36,553 nucleotides of DNA, taken from Bacteroidales bacterium. GTDB lineage: Bacteria; Bacteroidota; Bacteroidia; Bacteroidales; Dysgonomonadaceae. The first letter of the stretch is position 1; each line of letters opens with the position of its first letter. A program made the position numbers and the translations under genes. Positions 25,555 to 34,364 of this stretch are shown one piece after another. The stretch spans positions 1 to 36,553 of the forward strand of contig JAAYFR010000244.1 of the NCBI GenBank assembly GCA_012728155.1. Reading direction: 5' to 3'. A model generated the notes under the pieces. The model was not told the DNA's origin and searched no databases. It saw only the letters and a program-made list of their open reading frames with translations.

Positions 25555-25899
25555 TTAAAGTTTGTTTTTCTCTTTTTCCAATTCACGGGGTATCATGACA
25601 GCTGCATAAAACAGAAATATCGCTCCTACGATCATTACCAACGCCCACTCGTTTCGTTCCTTGAACATCAGATAGGTCGCCACAATCATCGATATGCATG
25701 AAAAAAGTTGAAAATTAAACAACCTCTTACCACGGATACTCTTACCTGGATAGGGATTCATAAATGTCATGAGAGTGAAAATTACCACTGAAAAAGCCAT
25801 TATCCAAGGAGCTACATCAGGGATGAAAAGATAAAATACCGCTGATAATAAAATCAAGACAGCCGAAATACGCAATAAAAGATTCTTTACTCGGTGCAT
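25555..25899 (-). CDS. Small four-helix membrane protein, unknown function
   Basis: 114 residues with about four hydrophobic segments (LLLRISAVLILLSAVFYLFI, WIMAFSVVIFTLMTF, LFSCISMIVATYLMF, WALVMIVGAIFLFYAAVMI) and a charged C-terminal tail (PRELEKEKNKL). No recognised domain. It lies 30 nt upstream of the response regulator gene in the same orientation and is preceded by a good -7 element, so it is probably the first gene of the regulator-kinase-xerD transcript. Confidence 0.7.
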   Translation of the reverse strand: MHRVKNLLLRISAVLILLSAVFYLFIPDVAPWIMAFSVVIFTLMTFMNPYPGKSIRGKRLFNFQLFSCISMIVATYLMFKERNEWALVMIVGAIFLFYAAVMIPRELEKEKNKL

Positions 25900-25954
25900 T
25901 GTATGTGTGCTAATTTTTTTAAAAAAACCAACCTTAATTCGACCATAAACCTTA

Positions 25955-25962
25955 CAAATATA
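25955..25962 (-). promoter_or_regulatory. Promoter -7 element for the membrane protein/two-component/xerD operon
   Basis: On the minus strand TATATTTG, a perfect TAnnTTTG, with a near -33 box TATG 20 nt upstream. It lies 55 nt before the 114-residue ORF and after the stop of the ftsB-like gene. Confidence 0.55.
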
Positions 25963-25994
25963 GCACTTTTTTCATTATTAAACATAATCGTTTA

Positions 25995-26309
25995 TTACTT
26001 CTTCTCTTTAATAATAAAAATCTCCTCATTTTCTTTTTTCATAAAATAATTTTCACGTGCAAACTTCTCAAGATCATCCTTATTCGACTGAAGTTCATTT
26101 AGTTTTCCCCTGTCTATTTCAGCCTGCTTCCGATAGAATTCTACCTGAGACTCAAGATCTTTTATCTGAGACTCATACTTCATTCTTTTGGTAACTGTTG
26201 TATCACTAAAAAAAAAGAGCATCGCAATAAGCACTAAAAGAATAATAATCTGATAGGTAGTAAGTCCCAGTATTCTTCCTGAACCAAATTCTTTTATATA
26301 TTTACTCAT
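25995..26309 (-). CDS. FtsB/DivIC-family septum formation initiator
   Basis: 104 residues from the ATG at 26307-26309 (MSKYIKEFGSG...); an upstream in-frame ATG at 26363 would add 18 residues without family character and overlaps the promoter region. One transmembrane helix at ~18-36 (TYQIIILLVLIAMLFFFS), then a coiled coil at ~42-85 (KYESQIKDLESQVEFYRKQAEIDRGKLNELQ) and the motif DLEKFARENYFMKKENEEIFII, typical of the DivIC/FtsB cell-division family. It bridges divisome proteins at the septum. It is transcribed on its own promoter. Confidence 0.88.
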   Translation of the reverse strand: MSKYIKEFGSGRILGLTTYQIIILLVLIAMLFFFSDTTVTKRMKYESQIKDLESQVEFYRKQAEIDRGKLNELQSNKDDLEKFARENYFMKKENEEIFIIKEKK

Positions 26310-26369
26310 CTGGTTACAAATTAATTGTAAAATATGAATTATTAATTGTAAGCTATCTTTCAACTATTG

Positions 26370-26377
26370 CAAAAATA
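26370..26377 (-). promoter_or_regulatory. Promoter -7 element for the ftsB-like gene
   Basis: On the minus strand TATTTTTG fits TAnnTTTG, 60 nt before the chosen ATG. The -33 box is not clear. Confidence 0.4.
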
Positions 26378-26439
26378 ACCTCTTTTTTCCAAATCTGCGA
26401 ACCATTGCTTGAAAATAATAGAAAATATCCATTCTACCC

Positions 26440-26472
26440 TTTAGGCAAATTAAACAAAATAAAGTATCTTTA
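26440..26472 (+). promoter_or_regulatory. Candidate promoter for the C69 dipeptidase gene
   Basis: TTTA (26440-26443), 21 nt, TATCTTTA (26465-26472): each box is one base from the consensus TTTG/TAnnTTTG. It leaves a ~65-nt leader. Confidence 0.4.
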
Positions 26473-26545
26473 CACGCAAGTTTAAAAACAAGATATAGAA
26501 TCGAGGTTAAAAACTTACTCTATACTCTTTATTCTAAACAATTAT

Positions 26546-28183
26546 ATGAAGAAATTTATTGCTGCAAGCGCGTTCATGCTCGTAACCTTCGTATCCTTTC
26601 CCTGTACCAATTTGCTGGTAGGGAAGAAAGCCTCCACAGACGGATCCACACTGATATCTTATGCAGCCGACTCCTATGCACTCTATGGAGAGTTATACCA
26701 TTGGCCGGCCAAACAATACCACCCGGGAGAGATGCTCAAAGTATATGAATGGGATTCGGGAAAATATTTGGGAGAGATACCCCAAGTATTACAGAGTTAC
26801 AATGTAATCGGCAATATGAACGAATATCAGTTGGCTATTGGCGAAACCACTTTTGGAGGGAGGAGTGAACTCTCAGATTCTACAGGCATCATGGATTACG
26901 GAAGTCTCATATATATCACGCTTCAACGGGCGAAGAATGCCAGGGAAGCTATCACCGTGATGACTGACCTTGTAAAGGAACATGGCTATTGCAGTGGGGG
27001 AGAATCGTTTTCCATTGCCGATCCAGATGAGGTATGGGTGATGGAAATGATCAGCAAGGGCACTGGGAATAAGGGAGCTGTATGGGTTGCTGTTCGTATT
27101 CCCGACGATTGTGTGTCAGCCCATGCCAACCAGGCGCGTATCCAGCAATTTCCGTTAAACGACCCGAAAAACTGCCTCTATTCTCCCGATGTGATCTCTT
27201 TCGCACGTGAACAAGGATATTTCAATGGCGACGATGCCGATTTTAGCTTCGCCCAAGCTTATGCGCCACTCGATTTTGGAGCACTCCGCTACTGTGAAGC
27301 ACGCGTATGGTCGTTCTTCAACAAAGTAAACAAGGATATGGCGCAATATGTGACCTATGCTCAGGGCAAGACCACTGATCCCATGCCACTCTACATCAAA
27401 CCCGACAGGAAACTAAGTGCTCAGGATATCCAAGAGATGATGCGCGACCATTATGAAGGAACCGAACTCGATTGGCGTTTCGATGTAGGTGCCGGTCCTT
27501 TTAACTCTCCATACCGTTGGAGTCCGCTCACTTACGAAGTTGACTCGGTAGAATATTGCAATGAGCGTCCTATTGCTACCCAGCAGACAGCATTCTCGTT
27601 TGTGGCGCAAATGCGCTCTTGGCTACCCAACGAAGTAGGTGGCATCCTCTGGTTCGGTATCGACGATGCGGCACAGACTGTCTATTACCCGTTCTATTGC
27701 GGTCATACCGAAACGCCCCACGAAATGGCCATAGGAAATGGCGATCTACTCAATTTCTCATGGACTTCTGCTTTCTGGATCCACAATTGGGTCTCCAATA
27801 TGGTCTACACCCGTTACAACGACATGAGTATCGACATGAAAAAAATACAAGCGACACTCGAAGAAAAATTCAGGGCTTCACAGCCTGAAGTGGAAAAAGA
27901 AGCGATACGGATTCACCAACAATCTATCTCTCAATCTGTTGATTATCTGACTCAATATACCAATAACCTCGTAAAGGAAGGGGTGGCAGAATGGAAAAAA
28001 TTGGGCGAGTATCTTATGGTGAAATTTTTAGATGGTGTAATCAAAAGGGAGGAGAATGGGCAATTCAAGCGTAATCCGTATGGGGAACCGACCTCTCCTT
28101 TACGCCCGGGGTATTCGAATGAATATTACAGGAAGATCATCGACCAGACCGGCGAAAAATATAAAGTACATCCTATTGAATAA
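26546..28183 (+). CDS. Exported C69-family dipeptidase
   Basis: 545 residues with an N-terminal signal (MKKFIAASAFMLVTFVSFPC). Family C69 peptidases are N-terminal-nucleophile hydrolases that cleave dipeptides; the nucleophile is the Cys exposed after processing, here Cys20 in PCTNLLVGKKASTDGSTLISYAADS. Other family stretches are QLAIGETTFGGRSEL, GESFSIADPDEVWVMEMI, CVSAHANQARI and GGILWFGIDDAAQTVYYPFYCG. It fits a protein-fermenting lifestyle and is followed 24 nt later by a phosphohexomutase gene, with which it may be co-transcribed. Confidence 0.92.
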   Translation: MKKFIAASAFMLVTFVSFPCTNLLVGKKASTDGSTLISYAADSYALYGELYHWPAKQYHPGEMLKVYEWDSGKYLGEIPQVLQSYNVIGNMNEYQLAIGETTFGGRSELSDSTGIMDYGSLIYITLQRAKNAREAITVMTDLVKEHGYCSGGESFSIADPDEVWVMEMISKGTGNKGAVWVAVRIPDDCVSAHANQARIQQFPLNDPKNCLYSPDVISFAREQGYFNGDDADFSFAQAYAPLDFGALRYCEARVWSFFNKVNKDMAQYVTYAQGKTTDPMPLYIKPDRKLSAQDIQEMMRDHYEGTELDWRFDVGAGPFNSPYRWSPLTYEVDSVEYCNERPIATQQTAFSFVAQMRSWLPNEVGGILWFGIDDAAQTVYYPFYCGHTETPHEMAIGNGDLLNFSWTSAFWIHNWVSNMVYTRYNDMSIDMKKIQATLEEKFRASQPEVEKEAIRIHQQSISQSVDYLTQYTNNLVKEGVAEWKKLGEYLMVKFLDGVIKREENGQFKRNPYGEPTSPLRPGYSNEYYRKIIDQTGEKYKVHPIE

Positions 28184-28207
28184 ACAATAAAATAAGAGTG
28201 TTTTAAT

Positions 28208-29959
28208 ATGGAACAAGAAACATTATTGGCACAAGTCACCGACAAGGCTATGTCTTGGATTAACGGAAATTACGATTCCGAGACGAAACAAGAAGTACAA
28301 CAGATGCTCGACAGCGAAGAAAAAACCAAACTGATCGACGCATTCTATAAAGATCTTGAATTTGGAACAGGAGGACTGCGCGGTATTATGGGTGCCGGCA
28401 GCAACCGTATGAATATCTATACGGTAGGTTCTGCCACGCAGGGGCTTTCGAATTACCTCAAAAAAGAGTTTGCCAACCTCGATGAGATCAAGGTGGTAAT
28501 CGGACACGATTGTCGTAATAACAGCCGTAAATTTGCTGAAATATCGGCCGACATATTCAGTGCCAATGGCATCAAGGTATATCTTTTTGAGAGCCTGCGT
28601 CCCACCCCCGAAGTATCTTATGCAATCAGACGGTTAGGATGCCAGAGTGGAATTATGATTACCGCCTCGCACAATCCAAAAGAGTATAACGGTTACAAGG
28701 CCTATTGGGACGACGGCGCACAGGTGCTTGCACCCCACGATAAAAATATCATCGCAGAGGTCAACCGTATTAAATCGACAGATGATATCCGCTTCGAAGG
28801 GAACAAGGAGTTGATCGAAATAATAGGCAAGGATATGGATACGGCATTTATCGAGGAGGTAAAGAAATTGGTACTCTCTCCCGAATCCATTGCACGCCAT
28901 AGTGATCTGAAGATTGTCTATACACCGATTCATGGTGCCGGGAGCATGCTGGTACCCGATGCTTTGAGGGCGGTAGGATTTACCCAAATCATCTCCGTCC
29001 CTGAGCAGGATGTGTTAAGTGGCGACTTCCCTACTGTGATTTCCCCCAATCCGGAAGAATCGGCGGCACTCGATCTGGCGATAAAAAAAGCCATTGAGAC
29101 CGGTGCAGACCTGGTGATGGCTACCGATCCCGATGCCGACCGTATTGGCACCGCCATCCGCGATAAGAATGGGAATTTCGTCCTGGTCAATGGCAACCAG
29201 ACTATGCTGATCTGCCTCTATTATCTGATGACCCGTCGTGATGAGCTGAATTTACTTACCGGAAAAGAGTTCGTGGTAAAAACCATTGTCACCACCGAAT
29301 TGGTGAAAAAAATCGCCGATAAGAGAGGAATTGAGCTTTTCGATTGTTATACCGGATTCAAATGGATCGCAGAGATTATCCGCCAAAACGAAGGAATAAA
29401 GAAATACATTGGCGGCGGAGAAGAGAGTTACGGTTTCCTTGCCGGTGATTTTGTACGCGACAAAGACTCCGTATCGGCATGTACCCTCTTCGCAGAGATA
29501 GCGGCCTGGGCACGTGACAACGGTAAGAGTATGTATGAACTGTTACAGGATATCTATCTCGAATATGGCTATTCCAAGGAGGTTGGAGTATCTCTGGTAC
29601 GTAAAGGTAAAGAAGGAGCCGACGAGATAGAGTCCATGATGAAGAATTTCCGGGCGAATCCCCCGATCTCATTGGCTGGCTCTCCAGTTACCCTTATAAA
29701 AGATTTTGCAAAACTGGAAGCTATCGATTTCCTTAGTAACGAACATATCTCCCTTGAAATGCCAACCACTTCAAACGTACTGCAATACTTTACAGAAGAA
29801 GGAAGCAAACTTTCTATCCGTCCTTCGGGTACAGAACCAAAGATCAAATTTTATATTGAAGTAAAGGGTGGAGTAGCAAAAACAAGAGAGGCGCTGGAAG
29901 AAGCAGATGCAATAGCCAATCAGAAAATTGCCACTATTCGCGAAGAACTGGGAATTTGA
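28208..29959 (+). CDS. Phosphoglucomutase/phosphomannomutase (alpha-D-phosphohexomutase)
   Basis: 583 residues. Interconverts hexose 1- and 6-phosphates. The phosphoserine loop is GIMITASHNPKEYNGYK (Ser154), the metal-binding loop ATDPDADRIG (~304-313), the sugar-binding loop GGGEESYGFLAGD (~406-418), and the phosphate-binding loop RPSGTEPKIKFYIE (~540). The N-terminus FGTGGLRGIMGAGSNRMN is typical of the long (~580 aa) PGM2-like bacterial branch, which may also accept pentose phosphates. Whether glucose, mannose or ribose phosphate is preferred cannot be decided here. Uses TGA as its stop. Confidence 0.95.
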   Translation: MEQETLLAQVTDKAMSWINGNYDSETKQEVQQMLDSEEKTKLIDAFYKDLEFGTGGLRGIMGAGSNRMNIYTVGSATQGLSNYLKKEFANLDEIKVVIGHDCRNNSRKFAEISADIFSANGIKVYLFESLRPTPEVSYAIRRLGCQSGIMITASHNPKEYNGYKAYWDDGAQVLAPHDKNIIAEVNRIKSTDDIRFEGNKELIEIIGKDMDTAFIEEVKKLVLSPESIARHSDLKIVYTPIHGAGSMLVPDALRAVGFTQIISVPEQDVLSGDFPTVISPNPEESAALDLAIKKAIETGADLVMATDPDADRIGTAIRDKNGNFVLVNGNQTMLICLYYLMTRRDELNLLTGKEFVVKTIVTTELVKKIADKRGIELFDCYTGFKWIAEIIRQNEGIKKYIGGGEESYGFLAGDFVRDKDSVSACTLFAEIAAWARDNGKSMYELLQDIYLEYGYSKEVGVSLVRKGKEGADEIESMMKNFRANPPISLAGSPVTLIKDFAKLEAIDFLSNEHISLEMPTTSNVLQYFTEEGSKLSIRPSGTEPKIKFYIEVKGGVAKTREALEEADAIANQKIATIREELGI

Positions 29960-29962
29960 TTG

Positions 29963-30003
29963 ATTCCTACTTGTCGGGGTACGTTATCCCGACAAGTAGG
30001 AAT
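29963..30003. terminator. Perfect 16-bp hairpin after the phosphohexomutase gene
   Basis: ATTCCTACTTGTCGGG and its exact complement CCCGACAAGTAGGAAT are separated by 9 nt. It begins 3 nt after the stop, between convergent genes. No T-tract follows on either strand, so it may act as a 3'-end stabiliser or a bidirectional terminator without a U-run. Confidence 0.6.
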
Positions 30004-30076
30004 AACTTACCCCGATTTAATTTCAAAGGAGACAGCGCCCCCTTTCGTCATAAATTTCACAGCGTTGGCAAGTAAG

Positions 30077-30736
30077 CTACCCATACACACTTTCCATCCT
30101 GATAATCCCTTTTCTCAGTGCATACTGTACCATTTCGAGGGTACTGTTAATACCCAGTTTGCGAAAAATATTATTTTTATGGTTATCCACTGTGCGGGGA
30201 CTAATAGAGAGCCGCTCGGCAATCTGTTTTCCTGAAAGTCCCTCCTGAGAAAGTACAATAATTCGTAATTCCTGTTTGGTAAACTCTCTACTCACTTTTG
30301 AAGTTTTTTCCTTTGCCGCGTAAATTTGGTAAATAATATCTGAAATATCTTTGCCAAAGTATTCCAATCCACTTGCTACCATCCCAATTGCCTCCAAAAG
30401 CACATCCATCGTTCCGGCCCGTTTACTGATAAAACCGTCAATACCCAAATCCACCATCGCCTCTACTGTTTCCATGGTGTTCGCAGGCGATATGGCCAAT
30501 ATCTTAATTTTGGGATAGGTTATCCGCAATAAACGTACTATTTCAGTACCATGCATATCCGGCAATACAATATCAAGTAATATAATATCTACTTCTACCT
30601 TTTCGAGTAGCCGAAAAAGTTCCTCCCCAGTTTCTGCCTCCCCCACAATATCGATATCGGTCTGTCGGTTTTCTATTACCGTCTTCACTCCTAATCGAAA
30701 TAATTCATGATCGTCCACTACAATTACCCGTATCAT
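30077..30736 (-). CDS. LuxR-family (NarL-type) response regulator
   Basis: 219 residues: receiver domain 1-120 (MIRVIVVDDHELFRLG; phospho-acceptor Asp in ILLDIVLPDMHG; Lys in ISKRAG) and a C-terminal LuxR HTH ~150-212 (FTKQELRIIVLSQEGLSGKQIAERLSISPRTVDNHKNNIFRKLGI). No partner kinase is adjacent on its own strand, so it is either an orphan or served by a distant kinase. It is divergent from the TPR hybrid regulator across a 220-bp region containing several dyads. Confidence 0.92.
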   Translation of the reverse strand: MIRVIVVDDHELFRLGVKTVIENRQTDIDIVGEAETGEELFRLLEKVEVDIILLDIVLPDMHGTEIVRLLRITYPKIKILAISPANTMETVEAMVDLGIDGFISKRAGTMDVLLEAIGMVASGLEYFGKDISDIIYQIYAAKEKTSKVSREFTKQELRIIVLSQEGLSGKQIAERLSISPRTVDNHKNNIFRKLGINSTLEMVQYALRKGIIRMESVYG

Positions 30737-30820
30737 ATCGTTTCATTCATAGGTTTATATTATCACCTATTCTCTCTGTTCAATTGAATTCAAATATCCA
30801 CTAATTTTGATGTGACGGCA

Positions 30821-30850
30821 TAAAGTTAAGTGAAAAACTTTAAATAAAGT
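30821..30850. promoter_or_regulatory. Three alternating TAAAGT half-sites
   Basis: TAAAGT (30821-30826), ACTTTA (30837-30842), TAAAGT (30845-30850); the last two form the dyad ACTTTA-AA-TAAAGT. They sit in the divergent region between two regulators, consistent with an operator. Confidence 0.4.
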
Positions 30851-30867
30851 ATCATAATGTCCATTTT

Positions 30868-30887
30868 AATAAGTAAAATTACTTATT
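30868..30887. promoter_or_regulatory. 9-2-9 inverted repeat upstream of the hybrid regulator
   Basis: AATAAGTAA-AA-TTACTTATT, perfect 9-bp arms, about 70 bp before the ATG at 30957. A likely binding site for a dimeric regulator; its identity is unknown. Confidence 0.45.
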
Positions 30888-30956
30888 GACAGGAAAAATC
30901 ATTCTATTTACTTTTATATTATCTATTGAAGAAGAGGCGGTATGAGAGCAATAACT

Positions 30957-33821
30957 ATGAAAATATTACAATATTTGGCTACAATCACAATATTATTGAC
31001 CTTTTTATTGCCGGCATGCAACCCGATGGAGAAAGGGTATGATCATGAATTGGAAGTGCAAAAGCGACGGTGGAAAATGGAGATAGGGGAAGATTTCCCG
31101 AACTGGACAACCGACACTGTGGAAATGGAGAACCGCCTTGCCCATTTCCGGAAGAGCGGCAATAAAATGGGTGAGCAAGCGATGCTCCGGATGCTTGGCA
31201 ACGAATTCCGCAACAGTTCTCGATTCCAACCCGCCATAGAGAAACATACACAGGCGTTACAGATCGCCTACGAACTCAACGATACCGTGCTCATCACAAC
31301 GCTGCTCAACGAGTTGGGTACCGATTTCCGCCGCACGGGTATCTATGAGGAGGCAATCAAGTACCACTATCAGTCGCTGCAACTCTCCGAGAATTACATG
31401 GGCAGCGACGCAAAGACCATCACCCGCAACATTGCTTCTTCGCTTAATGGCGTTGGCATCGTCTACAGCACCATGAACGAACCCGACGAAGCGATCCAGG
31501 CTTACGAGAAAGCCCTGGAGATAGAAATCGGGAAACACAACCTCAAAGGGATGGCGATGAACCACGCCAACATAGGTTCGGCCTATTTCGACAAGGAGGA
31601 GTTTGACAAGGCGGAGAGCTACTTCCACAAATCGCTCCAGAACAATATCGATGCCGACTTACCACTGGGAATCGCCCTATGTAATATCAATATCGGAAGG
31701 ATACACGAAACACGGGGCGAACAGAATATCGCACTGGAACAATATCAGTTAGCGTATAACATCCTCTCGGAGATGCCCGACAAATGGCATTGGATAAAAT
31801 CGGGCCTCCACCTTGGAGAAGCATATATGAAAACAGGTGATTACCAGAGCGCGCGCATCTATCTCGACGAAGCGCTTCAAACGGCTTTTGAATTAAAATC
31901 GCCTGCCTATATTCAGGAGGCATATGAATTACTTTCCCGTTATAACTACCACAACGGAAATTATAAGCAATCGGCCGACGAGTTGAGGTTGAGTCAACTT
32001 TATGCCGACAGCGTGCGGTACAACCTTGAAACCAGTCGCCTGTTGGAGTCGCGCATCAAATACGAGACTGAAAAATTTACGCGACAAATTGAAGAACTCG
32101 ACCGGCAGAATCAGGAACAGGTTTCAAGAAAGAGGCATGCCATCCTGATGATGGTTGCCCTGTTGGTGGTGCTAACCGGTTTGCTACTGCTTATCCTCTA
32201 CAAGCGGAAGCTGGAACAACAACAGGCGATAGAGCTGAAAAATCTGGAAAAGATGCGTTCCAACTTCTTCACCAACCTCACCCATGAGTTGAGGACTCCC
32301 ATCACCGTGATTAACGGGCTGAGCAAACACCTTATGTCGGAGATGGACGACCTCTACTGTACCGATGCCAAAAACTTGCAGGCAATCCAGCGACAAGGGA
32401 ATCACCTGTTGCATCTGGTCAACCAGTTACTCGAATTCTCCCGTTCCGAATCGGGCATCGTCAAACCTAAATGGCGATATGCCAACATGGTGGAATACAT
32501 CAACGTATTAACCGAATCATACACGCAGTACGCCCGCAATAAAGGCATAGAGATGTTCGTTTATAGCGAGGAGCCGGTTATTTTCATGAACTTCGCCCCC
32601 TCTTCCGTGAAGAAGGTGATGGACAACCTTCTCTCCAACGCCATCAAGAATTGCACCGAAGGAAACCGCATCATTGTACATATCCAACACAACCAAGCAA
32701 CCCAAAAGTGCCTTATCATGGTCAAGGATAGCGGCAAGGGCATCGCATCGGAAGAGCTGCCCAACATATTCAAGCTCTATTATTCGGTCGATCCCCGTCA
32801 CGAACAGACGAGCAGTGGCATAGGTCTGGCACTTACCAAACAGCTTATCAACGAGATGGGCGGCAGCATCAACGTTACCAGCACTCCCGGAGAAGGAGCT
32901 GAGTTTACCGTTACCCTACCCATATCGGATAGACCCATCCCCCCGGAAGAACGTGAAGAACTTCACTATGATCCGACGGAAATAAACGGAGCACCGCAAA
33001 GTGATGATAAAAACGATGACCTTAATTTCACACCAACCTCCGCCAATGGGAAGAAAACCATCCTCGTTATCGAAGACAACAAAGATGTAATACACTATAT
33101 ATCCACCATCCTCTCCGATCAATATATGGTAATCCATGCCTCCAACGGGAACGAAGGCCTACTGATGGCAGAACAGCATATCCCCGATCTGATCATCACC
33201 GACGTGATGATGCCCGAAAAAGATGGATATAGATTCACCGCCGATCTACGCAATTCCCTTGCCATATCACACATTCCGGTCATTATAATTACCGCCAAGG
33301 GCAGCACTGAGGAGAAACTTCAAGGGCTAAAATCGGGTGCCGACGCCTTCCTGACTAAACCATTCGACGAACAGGAGCTGAAGGTACGCATTCAGCAGCT
33401 ACTCAAGAGCCGGACAATGTTGATGGAGACCTACACAGCTGCATTTCTGCAGGAGAGTAAAAACACCGTTGTCGATAGCGACCACAATATGACCTTCATC
33501 ACCAAACTTTCAATAGAGGTCAACAACCACCTCGACGACCCACAATACTTCCCCGATGGGCTTTCGAGCGACATGTGCCTAAGCGAGTCGCAACTCAACC
33601 GAAAACTGAAAGCCATGACGGGACATACCATCTCCTCGTTCGTGATGCGTGCCCGCCTCAACAAGGCAAAGCAGTTGCTCTCCAAACGGCAGATGAATAT
33701 CACTGAGGTCGCCCTCACCTGTGGTTTCAGTGATCTCAGTTATTTTTCCCGTTCATTCAAGAAAGTATTCGGATATACACCCTCTGAATTCATGAAAATT
33801 CCCGAAAAGCAAGAAGAATAG
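30957..33821 (+). CDS. One-piece hybrid two-component regulator with TPR sensor and AraC output
   Basis: 954 residues from the ATG at 30957 (an ATG at 30942 adds five). MKILQYLATITILLTFLLPACNP looks like a lipoprotein signal with lipobox LPAC. Numbering from the upstream ATG: TPR repeats ~80-350 (for example YEEAIKYHYQSLQLSE, DEAIQAYEKALEIE, FDKAESYFHKSLQNN), transmembrane helix ~400-420, HisKA with His448 in LTHELRTPIT, HATPase (NLLSNAIKN, DSGKGI, SGIGLAL), receiver with Asp754 in ITDVMMPEKDG, and an AraC HTH ~855-955. Unlike the classical polysaccharide-sensing type with beta-propeller repeats, the periplasmic sensor here is TPR, so the ligand is probably a protein or peptide. AraC output means it binds DNA directly. 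Confidence 0.93.
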   Translation: MKILQYLATITILLTFLLPACNPMEKGYDHELEVQKRRWKMEIGEDFPNWTTDTVEMENRLAHFRKSGNKMGEQAMLRMLGNEFRNSSRFQPAIEKHTQALQIAYELNDTVLITTLLNELGTDFRRTGIYEEAIKYHYQSLQLSENYMGSDAKTITRNIASSLNGVGIVYSTMNEPDEAIQAYEKALEIEIGKHNLKGMAMNHANIGSAYFDKEEFDKAESYFHKSLQNNIDADLPLGIALCNINIGRIHETRGEQNIALEQYQLAYNILSEMPDKWHWIKSGLHLGEAYMKTGDYQSARIYLDEALQTAFELKSPAYIQEAYELLSRYNYHNGNYKQSADELRLSQLYADSVRYNLETSRLLESRIKYETEKFTRQIEELDRQNQEQVSRKRHAILMMVALLVVLTGLLLLILYKRKLEQQQAIELKNLEKMRSNFFTNLTHELRTPITVINGLSKHLMSEMDDLYCTDAKNLQAIQRQGNHLLHLVNQLLEFSRSESGIVKPKWRYANMVEYINVLTESYTQYARNKGIEMFVYSEEPVIFMNFAPSSVKKVMDNLLSNAIKNCTEGNRIIVHIQHNQATQKCLIMVKDSGKGIASEELPNIFKLYYSVDPRHEQTSSGIGLALTKQLINEMGGSINVTSTPGEGAEFTVTLPISDRPIPPEEREELHYDPTEINGAPQSDDKNDDLNFTPTSANGKKTILVIEDNKDVIHYISTILSDQYMVIHASNGNEGLLMAEQHIPDLIITDVMMPEKDGYRFTADLRNSLAISHIPVIIITAKGSTEEKLQGLKSGADAFLTKPFDEQELKVRIQQLLKSRTMLMETYTAAFLQESKNTVVDSDHNMTFITKLSIEVNNHLDDPQYFPDGLSSDMCLSESQLNRKLKAMTGHTISSFVMRARLNKAKQLLSKRQMNITEVALTCGFSDLSYFSRSFKKVFGYTPSEFMKIPEKQEE

Positions 33822-33942
33822 GCAAGGAAAAAGAGATTTCCAATGACACCGACAACAACATTTTCAGCCAAGGTGCATTTTTTTAAATTTATTAAAAGTT
33901 GACAAACATATTCACTATTATTCAGTAAGTTAGTTAATCGCA

Positions 33943-33994
33943 ATGCAGATATAGTACAAACTTGAAGAGCATCATGCGGATTTAGTACAAACTT
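33943..33994 (+). repeat. Pair of 21-bp direct repeats, 31-bp period (candidate AraC-type operator)
   Basis: ATGC[A/G]GAT[A/T]TAGTACAAACTT at 33943-33963 and 33974-33994, 19 of 21 identical. The spacing is close to three helical turns. It ends 38 bp before a -7 element lacking a good -33 box, a layout expected for an activator-dependent promoter bound by an AraC-family dimer. Confidence 0.65.
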
Positions 33995-34032
33995 TTGCCG
34001 AAATATTGAAAGCTTTTCCAGTGCAACATTTC

Positions 34033-34040
34033 TACATTTG
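34033..34040 (+). promoter_or_regulatory. Promoter -7 element for the small protein/SPFH genes
   Basis: TACATTTG, a perfect TAnnTTTG, 21 nt before the ATG at 34062. No TTTG at the -33 distance, consistent with dependence on an activator. It overlaps an in-frame TTG at 34038, which is thus not the start. Confidence 0.6.
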
Positions 34041-34061
34041 CTCGAAACAGAAAAGAAATAT

Positions 34062-34328
34062 ATGGATCCCGAAATAATGCAACTAATACAATCAAGGCGC
34101 GACACCCTCTACCGGCATTACGACCTTCCCGACAGTGAACGGCAAAAAGCCGAAGCATTATTTATTCGCATGGAACAATTTGGAGAAAAATGCAGAAATC
34201 AAAAGGAGTTCGAAAAAAAACTCTCTACCGTCACCATGAACAATGAATACAACAATCTCTTCGTCGAATTCACTGCTTATGCAAAGGAGGAGAATATACC
34301 GACGGGTGATGGCTCAAATTACAAATAA
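34062..34328 (+). CDS. Small helical protein of unknown function upstream of SPFH gene
   Basis: 88 residues from the ATG at 34062 (MDPEIMQLIQSRRDTLYRHYDLPDSERQKAE...). Highly charged, predicted mostly helical, with no signal peptide or transmembrane helix. I recognise no family. It lies 36 nt upstream of the SPFH-domain gene behind a shared promoter, suggesting a functional partnership. Confidence 0.65.
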   Translation: MDPEIMQLIQSRRDTLYRHYDLPDSERQKAEALFIRMEQFGEKCRNQKEFEKKLSTVTMNNEYNNLFVEFTAYAKEENIPTGDGSNYK

Positions 34329-34364
34329 CATATTTTATTTTTCATCATTTAACATCAAGACAAC

